A stretch of 37,483 nucleotides of DNA from NCBI RefSeq assembly GCF_004122735.1, contig NZ_SDIF01000065.1:1-37483 (forward strand). The letters are read 5' to 3'. Origin of the DNA: Streptomyces sioyaensis. Its GTDB lineage: Bacteria > Actinomycetota > Actinomycetes > Streptomycetales > Streptomycetaceae. Position numbers and translations under genes: made by a program. Of the stretch, positions 1 through 8,307 are shown in pieces. Position 1 is the stretch's first letter. The number at the start of each line of letters is the position of its first letter. The notes beneath the pieces are model-generated. The model saw nothing but the letters and a program-made list of their open reading frames with translations. It was not told the origin of the DNA and ran no database searches.

Positions 1-44
1 GCGGCCGGCCGCATCGCCTCGTACCCCGTGCCCATGGGCGGGCG
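1..44 (-). repeat. 44-bp inverted repeat, copy at window edge
   Basis: Bases 1-44 are the exact reverse complement of 1167-1210. The match stops at base 45 and could continue to the left of the window. In this copy the repeat forms the out-of-register tail of the TerD-family gene. Confidence 0.95.
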
Positions 45-585
45 GGGGCTGCGGAGCCGCGGGCTCCTCGACGCTGATGCCGAAATCGGTGGCCAGGCCG
101 GCGAGACCGGTGTCGTAGCCCTGCCCCACCGCGCGGAACTTCCAGGCGCCCTGGCGGCGGTAGAGCTCGCCGAGCACGAAGGCGGTCTCCGGGCCGGCGT
201 CCCGGCTGTCGAAGCGGGCGAGCTCGGCACCGCCCGCGGCGTCCAGCACCCGGATGTGCAGCCCGGGGACGCTGCCGAAGGTGCCGCCGTCGGCGGAGGC
301 GGCGAGCACCACCGTGTCCACGGCGGGTTCGACGGCGGCCAGCTCGACGGTGAGGGTGTCGGTCAGCGTGCCGCCGGCCGGGCGCTTGCCCTCGTGACGT
401 ACGGCGCCGGAGCGGTGCGCGGCCTGGTTGTAGAAGACGAAGTCGCCGTCGTCGCGGACCTTTCCGGACACCAGCAGCAGCGCGGAGGCGTCCACGTCCG
501 GTGTCCCCGGGGCGGCCTGCCACCCCAGCTCCACCCGGACCGCCGCGGCCGGGACCGGAACATTGCTGCCCTTGAGCATCGACAT
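1..585 (-). CDS. TerD-family stress protein, 3' end outside window
   Basis: The reading frame starts MSMLKGSNVPVPAAAVRVEL and continues through the TerD fold, including DVDASALLLVSGKVRDD, SGAVRHEGK, DRDAGPETAF-like text and the ending GQGYDTGLAGLATDFGISV. TerD proteins are calcium-binding cytoplasmic proteins tied to tellurite and general stress responses; Streptomyces usually carries several copies. Start 585 (or 579, two codons later) is chosen because the family begins at the LKG motif. The TerD domain is complete by about residue 174. A proline-rich tail follows and runs off the window. The last 44 bases are an exact inverted copy of 1167-1210, where they are read in a different, codon-typical frame; here they give rare codons GTA and CGA. 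The true C-terminus is therefore doubtful. It is divergent from the gene at 831. Confidence 0.88.
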   Translation of the reverse strand, partial: MSMLKGSNVPVPAAAVRVELGWQAAPGTPDVDASALLLVSGKVRDDGDFVFYNQAAHRSGAVRHEGKRPAGGTLTDTLTVELAAVEPAVDTVVLAASADGGTFGSVPGLHIRVLDAAGGAELARFDSRDAGPETAFVLGELYRRQGAWKFRAVGQGYDTGLAGLATDFGISVEEPAAPQPPPAHGHGVRGDAAGR

Positions 586-830
586 CGCCGCGCCTTCCTC
601 TCGTCCGCCGCACCCGTCGGTGGTGGCACCCCCAACCTACGTGGCCCGAACCGTTCCGAACGCCCCTTGTTCACCTGCGAGGAGCGGGGTCTTTACACGA
701 TTCCTACGGGCGATCGCGACCGATTTCCACACGTTCACTCGCATTGGCGCTGCGCAGCCACTCCGAACACGCAAAACAACCCCCTTTCCAGACTCCCCAA
801 TCGGCACATCGTGGGCTTAACTTATGAAGC

Positions 831-1280
831 ATGACCTCCCCCCGCTCTACCTACGGCGGCGGCTACTACGCTTCGCCTTCCTTCCCGGACACCCCGATCT
901 ACGACAGCCTCGTCGCAGAGCGCGGCACGCCGCAGATCGCCCCGATCCGGGTGAACCCGTCCCCTTACGACACGGGCTCGTCGTATGTGCCGGCGCTGCC
1001 GGCACTTCCGGCACTGCCTGCCGCGCCCTCCCAGCCGTCACCCCTGCAGGGCTACCCGGGCGCGGCCGCACAGCCGGTCGCCCCGCTGCAGCAGGCGCCG
1101 GCACCGTACATCCCGCAGCAGGCGGGCGTCCGCGGCTATCCGTCCCCGCAACAGCAGCAGCCCCAGCGCCCGCCCATGGGCACGGGGTACGAGGCGATGC
1201 GGCCGGCCGCTCCGGTGGCGCCGCGGCCTGCCTCGCCGTACGACGACCCCTACGGCCGCCAGTATCCGCGGGGGTACTGA
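831..1280 (+). CDS. proline-rich DUF6643-type protein
   Basis: A 149-residue protein with no predicted membrane segment or enzyme motif. The N-terminus (TYGGGYYASPSFPDTPIYDS, then LVAERGTPQIAPIRV) is the conserved-looking part. From about residue 50 it becomes low-complexity, rich in Pro, Ala, Gln and Tyr, and ends DPYGRQYPRGY. I associate this N-terminus with the actinobacterial DUF6643 family; function is unknown. ATG 831 has only a weak GAAG upstream. A TTAACT box at 817-822 lies so close that a very short or absent leader is possible. It sits divergently beside the TerD-family gene, which suggests but does not prove a shared stress context. Confidence 0.8.
   Translation: MTSPRSTYGGGYYASPSFPDTPIYDSLVAERGTPQIAPIRVNPSPYDTGSSYVPALPALPALPAAPSQPSPLQGYPGAAAQPVAPLQQAPAPYIPQQAGVRGYPSPQQQQPQRPPMGTGYEAMRPAAPVAPRPASPYDDPYGRQYPRGY
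1167..1210 (+). repeat. 44-bp inverted repeat, internal copy
   Basis: This copy lies inside the proline-rich protein and reads RPPMGTGYEAMRPAA with normal high-GC third positions, so it is probably the original. The partner is at 1-44 in the opposite orientation. Confidence 0.95.
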
Positions 1281-1327
1281 CCTGGCCGATCGGTCAACTG
1301 TCCGAGGCGGCTGGCAGGATGGATGGC

Positions 1328-2152
1328 ATGCCGAAGCCTGCACTCCGTTCGATCCATCTCTACCCGGTCAAGTCCATTGCGGGGTCCGGTCCCGGCGAGG
1401 CGGTCGTGGAGCCCTGGGGGCTCGCCGGGGACCGACGCTGGCTGCTGGTCGATGCCCAGCGCAGGCAGCTCACCCAACGGCAGCAGCCGGCCCTGGCCTT
1501 GGCGCATGCCCAGGAGCTGCCGGGTGGCGCCCTGCGCCTCACCGCGCCCGGACGGCAGCCGTTGACGGTCGAGGTGCCCGCCTCCGGGGAGACGCTCCCG
1601 GTCGAGGTCTGGAAGGACGAGGTCGAGGCGGTGCCCGCGGACCCGGCGGCGGCCGAGTGGTTTCGCGGGTATCTGGGCGTCGAGTGCCGGCTGGTGTATC
1701 TCGACGCCCCGGAGAAGCGCCGCCCGATCGCGCCGGATTTCAGCGCGCCCGGTGACACGGTCAGCTTCGCCGACGGCTTCCCGCTGCTGCTGACGACCAG
1801 CTCGTCGCTGGACGCCCTCAACTCCCTCATCGCGCAGGGCGACCATGCCGACGAGGGGCCGCTGCCCATGAACCGCTTCCGGCCCAATGTGGTGGTGGAC
1901 GGCACCGCTCCCTGGGCGGAGGACGACTGGCGGCGGGTCCGCATCGGCGAGGTGGTCTTCCAGGTGGTCAAGCCCTGCGCACGCTGCGTGGTCACGACCA
2001 CCGACCAGACCACCGCCGAGCGCGGCAAGGAGCCGCTGCGCACCCTCGCCCGCCACCGCCGCTTCGGAGACCAGCTGGTCTTCGGCCAGAATCTGATACC
2101 GCGCGGGGTCGGCACGATCCGTATCGGCGACCCGTTCGAGGTACTCGACTGA
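1328..2152 (+). CDS. MOSC domain protein, YcbX/mARC-like
   Basis: A 274-residue protein with an N-terminal MOSC beta-barrel domain (starting RSIHLYPVKSIAG, then WGLAGDRRWLLVD) and a C-terminal MOSC domain. The MOSC domain has NRFRPNVVVDG and the cysteine signature KPCARCVVTTTDQ. These are the marks of the YcbX / mitochondrial amidoxime-reducing component branch, where the cysteine binds the molybdenum cofactor and the enzyme reduces N-hydroxylated compounds. YcbX itself carries an extra ferredoxin domain; this protein lacks one and would need a separate electron donor. ATG 1328 is preferred, with GGATGG upstream; the in-frame ATG at 1319 would add three residues. The same frame stays open upstream to 824, but that text overlaps the previous gene and is not protein-like. 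Confidence 0.9.
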   Translation: MPKPALRSIHLYPVKSIAGSGPGEAVVEPWGLAGDRRWLLVDAQRRQLTQRQQPALALAHAQELPGGALRLTAPGRQPLTVEVPASGETLPVEVWKDEVEAVPADPAAAEWFRGYLGVECRLVYLDAPEKRRPIAPDFSAPGDTVSFADGFPLLLTTSSSLDALNSLIAQGDHADEGPLPMNRFRPNVVVDGTAPWAEDDWRRVRIGEVVFQVVKPCARCVVTTTDQTTAERGKEPLRTLARHRRFGDQLVFGQNLIPRGVGTIRIGDPFEVLD

Positions 2153-2254
2153 CCGGGCAGGCTCGGCCCTTCGCCCTGCCGGCCCTGGCAGGCCCGGCCG
2201 ATCGAGGCGGCTGCCGGAGCGACGCGGCCCGGTGACCGGCCGTCCGCGGCGGGC

Positions 2255-2268
2255 GCCCGGCGCCGGGC
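2255..2268. terminator. GC palindrome between convergent genes
   Basis: GCCCGGCGCCGGGC is a perfect 14-bp palindrome in the 176-bp gap between the MOSC gene and the converging TetR gene. It has no T-run, as is usual for Streptomyces terminators. It could end transcripts from both sides. No gene is seen in this gap. Confidence 0.4.
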
Positions 2269-2328
2269 CCGCGCAAGAGGCCCGGCGGACGCGGAGGACG
2301 TCGCCCGCGGGTGCCCGCGCCCCGGCCG

Positions 2329-3129
2329 TCAGACGGCCGCCGTCAGCCCGTCGATCATGCGGTCGAGAAGGCGGTCGAAGGCGTCCTGGTCGCCGGGGTC
2401 CTGGCTCGCCGCCGTCAGGGCCTCGGCGAGGTGGGGGTAGGAATCTCCGGTGGCGACGGACCGGAGGTGGCGCGCCTGGGCCTCCAGGAGCTCGCGAGAG
2501 GTGCGGCCGGCGGCCACGGTCGCCTGCTCCTGGGCGAGTTCGTACGACACGTGACTGGCCACGAACCCGGTGAGCAGGGTGAAGGTCTCCAGCCGGGCCC
2601 GGGCGTCCAGGCCGGCGGGGGCGAGGACGGCCAGCGCGTACTCCAGGACGGTGAGGGCGTTGGGGCCGAGCGTCTGCCGGGCGGGCAGCGCGGCCGGCAG
2701 CCAGGGGTGACGCCGCATGAGCGCGCGCTGTTCACGGGCGAGTTGGCGGAGGTCCGCGCGCCAGTCGCCGGAGGGTTCGCGGGGCATCCGGTGGTCGCCG
2801 CTGACCTGGTCGATCATGAACTCCAGCAGCGTCTCCTTGTTGGGGACATAGCTGTAGAGGGACATCGTGCCGGCCCCGATCCGGGCCGCGACCGCGCGCA
2901 TCGTGACGGCACCGAGCCCTTCGGCGTCGGCGAGGGCGACGGCCTCGGCGGTGATCTCGGCGCGGCTGTACGCCGGCGGCCGCCCCCGCCGCGGACGTTC
3001 GGCCGTCGGCCAGAGCGCCTCGGGATCCACACCGGCACTGCGGCCGGCTGCGCTTGTTCGGGCCACGGCGGCCTCTCCTCGCTCCTGCCGGTCATTCCTG
3101 CCGGTCATGCCGGTCGTTCCGCCGGCCAT
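2329..3129 (-). CDS. TetR-family repressor with TetR_C-type domain
   Basis: A 266-residue regulator. After a disordered, Arg-rich N-terminus comes the DNA-binding domain: GRPPAYSRAEITAEAVALAD, then LGAVTMRAVAARIGAGTMSL and YSYVPNKETLLEFM. This is the usual TetR helix-turn-helix with the Y-x-Y-V-xx-K end of helix 4. The C-terminal part (HPWLPAALPARQTLGPNAL, then FTLLTGFVASHVSYE) resembles the ligand domain of the tetracycline-repressor subgroup. Start 3129 is chosen; 3108 is a second in-frame ATG. It is transcribed away from the hydrolase at 3198 with only 68 bp between, and a palindrome lies in that gap, so it probably represses the hydrolase and itself. The inducer is unknown. Confidence 0.88.
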   Translation of the reverse strand: MAGGTTGMTGRNDRQERGEAAVARTSAAGRSAGVDPEALWPTAERPRRGRPPAYSRAEITAEAVALADAEGLGAVTMRAVAARIGAGTMSLYSYVPNKETLLEFMIDQVSGDHRMPREPSGDWRADLRQLAREQRALMRRHPWLPAALPARQTLGPNALTVLEYALAVLAPAGLDARARLETFTLLTGFVASHVSYELAQEQATVAAGRTSRELLEAQARHLRSVATGDSYPHLAEALTAASQDPGDQDAFDRLLDRMIDGLTAAV

Positions 3130-3143
3130 CCTCTCATCGCTTA

Positions 3144-3164
3144 TTCTAGTACGCCGTACGGAAA
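3144..3164. promoter_or_regulatory. candidate TetR operator
   Basis: The core GTACG-C-CGTAC (3149-3159) is a perfect palindrome, and TT/AA at the outer edges extends the symmetry to 21 bp. It lies between two divergent starts and overlaps -10-like boxes for both directions (TATTCT on +, TAGAAT on -). Position and size fit a TetR-family operator. Binding by the adjacent regulator is an inference. Confidence 0.5.
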
Positions 3165-3197
3165 TTCCGGCGGACCTGCTCCAGGAATCGAGGCACC

Positions 3198-4889
3198 GTG
3201 ACGACGGCGACACCCCACTCGTCCGCAAAGAACTCGTCCGCACAGAAGCTGCCCCTGCGCCTCCGGGCCATGAGGCGCACCATGGGGAACCTGCCGCCGG
3301 CGCTCCATGACGTCGCCCACGAGCCCGGCCTCGTGGTGCCCGCCGCCGACGGCAGCGCCCTGCTGACCGACCACTACTTCCCGCTGGCCGACGGCGACTT
3401 TCCCACCGTCCTGGTCCGCTCCCCGTACGGCCGGGGCTTCCCCTGGGCGACGATGTACGGCGTGCACCTGGCGGAACAGGGCTTCCATGTCGTCCTGCAG
3501 AGCTGCCGCGGCTCCGGCGGGTCCGGCGGCACCTCCGACCTGTGGCGCCACGAGGCCGCCGACGGCCGGGCCACCGTGGCCTGGCTGCGTCAACAGCCGT
3601 GGTTCACCGGCGTGTTGGGGACGATCGGCGCCAGCTATCTCGGCTACGTCCAGTGGGCGCTCGCGCTGGATCCGCCGCCGGAGCTGCGGGCGATGGTGGT
3701 CCAGGTCGGCCTGCACGACCAGCACGCCTTCTTCCACCCCGGGGGCGCGTTCTCCCTGGAGACCGCGCTGATCTCCACGATGGGCCGGCTGTCCCAGCAC
3801 CGGGGCCTGAAGGAGTCCGTGCGGGCCGCGCTGCGGTTGCAGCGCCACCTGGGAAAGATCACCCGGACCCTCCCCCTCGGCGAGGTGTACGCGGCCGGTC
3901 TGGGCGGCCGGGTGCCCTACCTGGAGGAGGCGATGGCGCACCCCGACCCGGAGGACCCGCACTGGCGCGGGGCGGACGCGGGGGTCGCGGCCGAGCGGCT
4001 GACCGTACCGACCGCGCTGATCACCGGCTGGCACGACGCGCTGCTCGGCCAGACCTTGCAGCAGTACGCGCGGCTCGGGCGGGCCGGCTGCGACGCCTCC
4101 CTGCTCATCGGCCCCTGGACGCACAACTCCGCACTGCGCGACCCCGAGGCGCTCACCGCAAGCCTGGCGTGGCTGCGGGCCCATCTGTGCGACGCCCCCT
4201 CCGGCCTGCGGGAGTCGAGGGTGCGGGTGCACGTGGGCGGCCGGCGGACCTGGCACGACCTCCCCGCCTGGCCCCCGCCCGGCACGGACCGACGCTGGTA
4301 CCTCGGCAGCGAGGGCACGCTGCGCGACCGCGCTCCCGAGGGCACCTCCGCGCCGCTGTCGTTCCGCTACGACCCGGCCGACCCGACCCCCTCGATCGGC
4401 GGTCCGCTGCTCTCCCCCAAGGCCGGGAGCCGGGACAACACCGCTTTGGAGGCCCGGAACGACGTACTGACCTTCACCACCGCACCGCTGACCGAGCCGC
4501 TGGACGTCCTCGGGCCGGTCCGGGCGGAACTGCGGGTCACGACCGACACCGGCCACGCCGATGTCTTCGCGCGGCTCTGCGACGTCGACGACCGGGGCCG
4601 CTCGGTCAACGTCTGCGACGGGCTGCGGCGGCTCCACCTCACCGAGGACGGCCCGGCCGAGGTCACGGTGGACATGAGCGCCACCGCCCACCGCTTCGCC
4701 GCCGGACACCGGATCCGCCTGCAGATCAGCGGCGGCGCCCACCCGCGCTTCGCCCGCAACACCGGCACCGGTGAACCGCTGACGACGGCCACCCGCCTCC
4801 AGCCGTCCGAGATCTCACTGCACCATCCGTCCGCGCTCGCCCTGCCCCTCGCCGACGCGGACTTGGACGACCACGGGCCCGCGCACTGA
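3198..4889 (+). CDS. CocE/NonD-family serine hydrolase
   Basis: A 563-residue alpha/beta hydrolase of the X-Pro dipeptidyl-peptidase / cocaine-esterase class. Near the N-terminus are VLVRSPYGRG and QSCRGSGGSGG, typical of the family. The nucleophile is Ser146 in GTIGASYLGY. Asp280 (TGWHDALLGQ) and His309 (GPWTHNS) complete the triad. The C-terminal jelly-roll domain is present (VTVDMSATAHRFAAGHRIRL, then the family ending SGGAHPRFARNTGTGE). Such enzymes cleave acyl esters or amides in the cytoplasm; the substrate cannot be told from sequence. There is no signal peptide. The GTG start has GAGG a few bases upstream. It is probably controlled by the divergent TetR regulator. Confidence 0.93.
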   Translation: MTTATPHSSAKNSSAQKLPLRLRAMRRTMGNLPPALHDVAHEPGLVVPAADGSALLTDHYFPLADGDFPTVLVRSPYGRGFPWATMYGVHLAEQGFHVVLQSCRGSGGSGGTSDLWRHEAADGRATVAWLRQQPWFTGVLGTIGASYLGYVQWALALDPPPELRAMVVQVGLHDQHAFFHPGGAFSLETALISTMGRLSQHRGLKESVRAALRLQRHLGKITRTLPLGEVYAAGLGGRVPYLEEAMAHPDPEDPHWRGADAGVAAERLTVPTALITGWHDALLGQTLQQYARLGRAGCDASLLIGPWTHNSALRDPEALTASLAWLRAHLCDAPSGLRESRVRVHVGGRRTWHDLPAWPPPGTDRRWYLGSEGTLRDRAPEGTSAPLSFRYDPADPTPSIGGPLLSPKAGSRDNTALEARNDVLTFTTAPLTEPLDVLGPVRAELRVTTDTGHADVFARLCDVDDRGRSVNVCDGLRRLHLTEDGPAEVTVDMSATAHRFAAGHRIRLQISGGAHPRFARNTGTGEPLTTATRLQPSEISLHHPSALALPLADADLDDHGPAH

Positions 4890-4900
4890 CGGGCCCGAAC

Positions 4901-4927
4901 GCCTTCGCCGCGGCCGGCGGCGAAGGC
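4901..4927 (+). terminator. hairpin terminator after the hydrolase
   Basis: GCCTTCGCCG (4901-4910) pairs perfectly with CGGCGAAGGC (4918-4927) across a 7-base loop, 11 bases after the hydrolase stop codon. Confidence 0.65.
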
Positions 4928-5111
4928 GGCTCCCCGCCCCGGCGACGGCCGTCCGGCACCGCTCCCGCCGCAGGGAGACAGACGTACGAGCAGCGGTCCT
5001 ATCCCTCTTGATGTCACGTTTTGTACGGCCCGAAGTTGCTCCCACTTCGCAGAACTCTCGCGGGGACCACCCGCGATGAGGTATTCACGGACACACCGAG
5101 AGGGGGCAACC

Positions 5112-5714
5112 ATGCGAGCGATGCGCGGGGTATGGCGCTGGCGGCACAGTCCGCTGTGGCGCCGCACCGACCGGATCGAGGCCTGGGTGGCGCTCGCCGC
5201 CGCCCTGCTGATCGCCCTCGGCGCGACCTCCGCGGGCTGGCTCGCCGGCCGGTCCGCGCACGGCGCGCTGCTGGAGACCGTACGGATACAGCACCAGCAG
5301 CGGCATCTGGTGTGGGTCACGGTCGACCATCTGGTGTCGCGGGCCCCGCTCGACCCCGATCCGGAAACCGCTTCGCAGCGCGACGCGCACCGCCGGGTCA
5401 TCGCCCGCTGGACGGCCTCGGACGGCAGCGTCCGCGTCGGGGAACTCGCCGCGCCACGGCCCGTCGAGCCCGGCGAGCGGTTCCGGATCTGGACGGACGA
5501 CCGGGGCCGGGTGATGCCGCGGCCGATGGACGTCAGCACGGCCGGTACGCATGCGGTGCTGGCCGGCCTGGGCACCGCGGCCGGGGTCGGCATGATGATC
5601 GAGGGTGCCCGGCGGCTGGTCGGCTGGCAGCTGATGGTGCGTCGCTTCCGCCGCTGGGACCAGGAGTGGGAACGGGCGGGCCAGGACTGGGGCCGGGCCG
5701 ACGCCGGTAGTTGA
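5112..5714 (+). CDS. Rv1733c-like membrane protein
   Basis: A 200-residue protein with two membrane segments, about residues 25-45 (VALAAALLIALGATSAGWLA) and 150-170 (HAVLAGLGTAAGVGMMIEGA). Between them is an extracytoplasmic loop with SDGSVRVGELAAPRPVEPGE and IWTDDRGRVMPRP. The opening WRWRHSPLWRRTDRIEAWVA and this two-helix layout match the actinobacterial Rv1733c family, which has no known biochemical role. The C-terminal tail is charged and Trp-rich. ATG 5112 has a strong GAGAGGGGG upstream; a longer in-frame start at 5076 is less likely. The 222-bp gap before it holds the preceding hydrolase terminator and no other gene. Confidence 0.85.
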   Translation: MRAMRGVWRWRHSPLWRRTDRIEAWVALAAALLIALGATSAGWLAGRSAHGALLETVRIQHQQRHLVWVTVDHLVSRAPLDPDPETASQRDAHRRVIARWTASDGSVRVGELAAPRPVEPGERFRIWTDDRGRVMPRPMDVSTAGTHAVLAGLGTAAGVGMMIEGARRLVGWQLMVRRFRRWDQEWERAGQDWGRADAGS

Positions 5715-5775
5715 GGGTCGGCTGACCAGGCTGCTGACCGTGTCAACTACCGCTCGCCGGGCGCGCTACGGTGGT

Positions 5776-5799
5776 GGCGCCGGCTTCTCGGCCGGCGCC
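5776..5799 (+). terminator. 9-bp perfect hairpin between genes
   Basis: GGCGCCGGC and GCCGGCGCC pair perfectly around the loop TTCTCG, 62 bases after the membrane-protein stop and about 80 bases before the next start. It is most likely a terminator. It could instead sit in the leader of the next gene. Confidence 0.5.
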
Positions 5800-5880
5800 T
5801 CGCAGGCCGAAAAGCGGACATCCGCGGACGGATGCCGGCGAGCCGACAACAGCCGCACGACGTGGGGACACGACAGCACC

Positions 5881-8307
5881 ATGGCACAGGCCTCGGTCCA
5901 GGTGACGCACTCCGGAACCTCGCGGTGGCGGCGCCGTACAGGGGAGTACAGCTCGCTCGCCGCCGCCCTGGAAGCCGCCGGGGACGGTGATGTGCTGACG
6001 GTCCCGGCCGGTACGTACCGGGAGAATCTGGTGCTGGGGCGCGCGGTGACGCTGCGCGGCCCCGACGGTGCGCGCGGTGCGGTGCGGATCGCCCCGGCCG
6101 ACGGGGTGGCGCTGACGGTCCGGGCCTCGGCCACCGTCCACGACCTGCATCTGGAGGCGACGGATTCGACCTCGCCCGCCCTGCTGGTGGAGGACGGCGC
6201 CCCGGAGCTGTCCGGCCTGCGGGTGGTGACCCGGTCCGCGTCCGGCATCGAGGTCCGCGGCGGCGCCCGCCCGACGGTGCGCCGCTGCACGGTCGACAAT
6301 CCGGGCGGGGTGGGCATCAGCGTCCTGGACGGCGCCGGCGGCCTCTTCGAGGAGTGCGAGGTGGTGGCCGCCGGCCAGGCCGGCGTGGCGGTGCGCGACG
6401 GGGCCCATCCGCGGCTGGAGAAGTGCCGGATCCACCATGCCTCGGGAGCCGGCCTGTCGGTCAACGGCGAGGGCAGCGCGGTCGAGGCGGTCGGCTGTGA
6501 GCTGTACGAGATCAAGGGCGCGGGGATCCAGATCGCCGCGCGGGCCACCGGCCACTTCACCGACTGCACGGTGCACCGCACCTCCGCCGACGGGGTCACC
6601 CTGGACACCGACGCGGTGCTCACCCTCGCCGACTGCGACATCCACGACATCCCGGAGAACGCGGTCGATCTGCGGTCCCGTTCGGTACTGACGCTGACCC
6701 GCAGCACGGTGCGGCACTTCGGGCGCAACGGCCTGTCCGTATGGGACCCGGGCACCCGGGTGGACGCCAACCAGTGCGAGATCCACGACAGCACGGGGGA
6801 CTATCCGGCGGTGTGGGTCAGCGACGGCGCCACCGCCGTGCTCGACTCGACCCGGGTGCACGACGTGCCGGACGCGCTGTTCGTGCTGGACCGGGGCTCG
6901 CGCGCCGATGTGGTGGACTGCGACCTCGCCCAGGTCCGCAACACCGCGGTGTCGGTCAGCGACGGCGCCACCGTCCAGCTCGACGACTGCCGGATCCGGG
7001 AGGCCGCCACCGGCGCGTGGTTCCGCGACCACGGCAGCGGCGGCACGCTCGCGCACTGCACCATCGACGGTGCGCAGACCGGCGTGATCGTCACCAAGGG
7101 CGCGGACCCCACCATCGAGGGCTGCACGGTCAGTTCCCCGGCCGAGGCCGGGTTCTACGTCTCGGCGGAGGGCCGCGGCACCTTCCACGGCTGCCGGGTC
7201 ACCGGGAGTTCGGGCTTCGGTTTCCATGTGATCGACGGCTGCCGTACGGCCCTGACGCGGTGCCGTACGGAGCGGTGCGCGCGCGGCGGCTACGAGTTCG
7301 CCGAGGGCGGCGCGGGGCAGGGGGACGGGCCGACGGTCCAGGACTGCACCAGCGACGAGAGCCGTGCCGTGGCGCCGGCGGCCGGTGCGGTGACGGCGCC
7401 CGCGGTCCAGCAGGCGACCCAGACGGCCGGGCTGCTGGGCAACGTGCCGGCCCAGGCCCCGCCGCCGGCCGCCCCCGCCGCCCCGGCCGGCAGCAGCCGG
7501 CCCTCCGACGAGGTGCTGGGCGAACTGGACACCCTGGTGGGCCTGGAGAGCGTCAAGCGTGAGGTGCGCAGCCTGATCAACATGATCGAGGTGGGGCGCC
7601 GCCGGCAGGAGGCGGGGCTGAAGGCCGCGTCTGTCCGCCGCCACCTCGTCTTCACCGGCTCCCCCGGCACCGGCAAGACCACGGTGGCCCGCCTGTACGG
7701 CGAAATCCTCGCCGCCCTCGGGGTGTTGGAGCGCGGGCATCTGGTCGAGGTGTCCCGGGTGGACCTGGTGGGCGAGCACATCGGGTCGACGGCGATCCGT
7801 ACCCAGGAGGCGTTCGACCGGGCGCGCGGCGGCGTGCTGTTCATCGATGAGGCGTACGCCCTCTCCCCCGAGGACTCCGGACGGGACTTCGGCAAGGAAG
7901 CCATCGACACCCTGGTGAAGCTGATGGAGGACCACCGGGACGCGGTGGTCGTGATCGTGGCGGGCTACACCGCCGAGATGGCGCGCTTCCTGGCCGTCAA
8001 CCCCGGTGTGGCCTCCCGTTTCTCACGGACCATCACCTTTGGCGACTACGCGCCCGAAGAGCTGCTGCGGATCGTCGAGCAGCAGGGCGAGGAGCACGAG
8101 TACCACCTCGCCGACGGGGCCGGCGAGGCGCTGCTGAAGTACTTCACGGCGCTGCCCAAGGGGCCGTCGTTCGGCAACGGCCGCACCGCGCGGCAGACGT
8201 TCGAGGCCATGGTCGAGCGGCACGCGGGCCGGGTGGCGCAGCTGACCGACCCGAGCACCGACGACCTGACCCTGCTCTACGCCGACGATCTGCCCGAACT
8301 CCCCTGA
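5881..8307 (+). CDS. beta-helix / AAA+ (CbxX/SpoVK-type) fusion ATPase
   Basis: An 808-residue two-part protein. Residues ~15-500 are a right-handed parallel beta-helix of ~23-residue turns. They begin SLAAALEAAGDGDVLTVPAG and repeat patterns such as SGIEVRGGARPTVRRC, AGVAVRDGAHPRLEKC and TAVSVSDGATVQLDDC. Cysteines recur at turn ends. A Pro/Ala linker (~535-550) leads to an AAA+ domain of the CbxX/CfqX family: Walker A GSPGTGKTT (Lys599), Walker B VLFIDEAY (Asp656, Glu657) and an arginine-finger region NPGVASRFSRT. Relatives of the ATPase part include SpoVK, EccA of type VII secretion and Rubisco activase CbbX, which remodel partner proteins. The beta-helix may be the targeting part. ATG 5881 is chosen because the helix begins just after it and GGGGACA precedes it. 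Its last 31 bases overlap the convergent gene. Confidence 0.9.
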   Translation: MAQASVQVTHSGTSRWRRRTGEYSSLAAALEAAGDGDVLTVPAGTYRENLVLGRAVTLRGPDGARGAVRIAPADGVALTVRASATVHDLHLEATDSTSPALLVEDGAPELSGLRVVTRSASGIEVRGGARPTVRRCTVDNPGGVGISVLDGAGGLFEECEVVAAGQAGVAVRDGAHPRLEKCRIHHASGAGLSVNGEGSAVEAVGCELYEIKGAGIQIAARATGHFTDCTVHRTSADGVTLDTDAVLTLADCDIHDIPENAVDLRSRSVLTLTRSTVRHFGRNGLSVWDPGTRVDANQCEIHDSTGDYPAVWVSDGATAVLDSTRVHDVPDALFVLDRGSRADVVDCDLAQVRNTAVSVSDGATVQLDDCRIREAATGAWFRDHGSGGTLAHCTIDGAQTGVIVTKGADPTIEGCTVSSPAEAGFYVSAEGRGTFHGCRVTGSSGFGFHVIDGCRTALTRCRTERCARGGYEFAEGGAGQGDGPTVQDCTSDESRAVAPAAGAVTAPAVQQATQTAGLLGNVPAQAPPPAAPAAPAGSSRPSDEVLGELDTLVGLESVKREVRSLINMIEVGRRRQEAGLKAASVRRHLVFTGSPGTGKTTVARLYGEILAALGVLERGHLVEVSRVDLVGEHIGSTAIRTQEAFDRARGGVLFIDEAYALSPEDSGRDFGKEAIDTLVKLMEDHRDAVVVIVAGYTAEMARFLAVNPGVASRFSRTITFGDYAPEELLRIVEQQGEEHEYHLADGAGEALLKYFTALPKGPSFGNGRTARQTFEAMVERHAGRVAQLTDPSTDDLTLLYADDLPELP

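Noticed and set aside
824..1327. The MOSC reading frame stays open upstream to ATG 824, which could make a 442-residue fusion.
   Set aside because: The extra text is Arg/Pro-rich and lies over the proline-rich gene, which has the better codon pattern; the MOSC domain starts cleanly at 1328.
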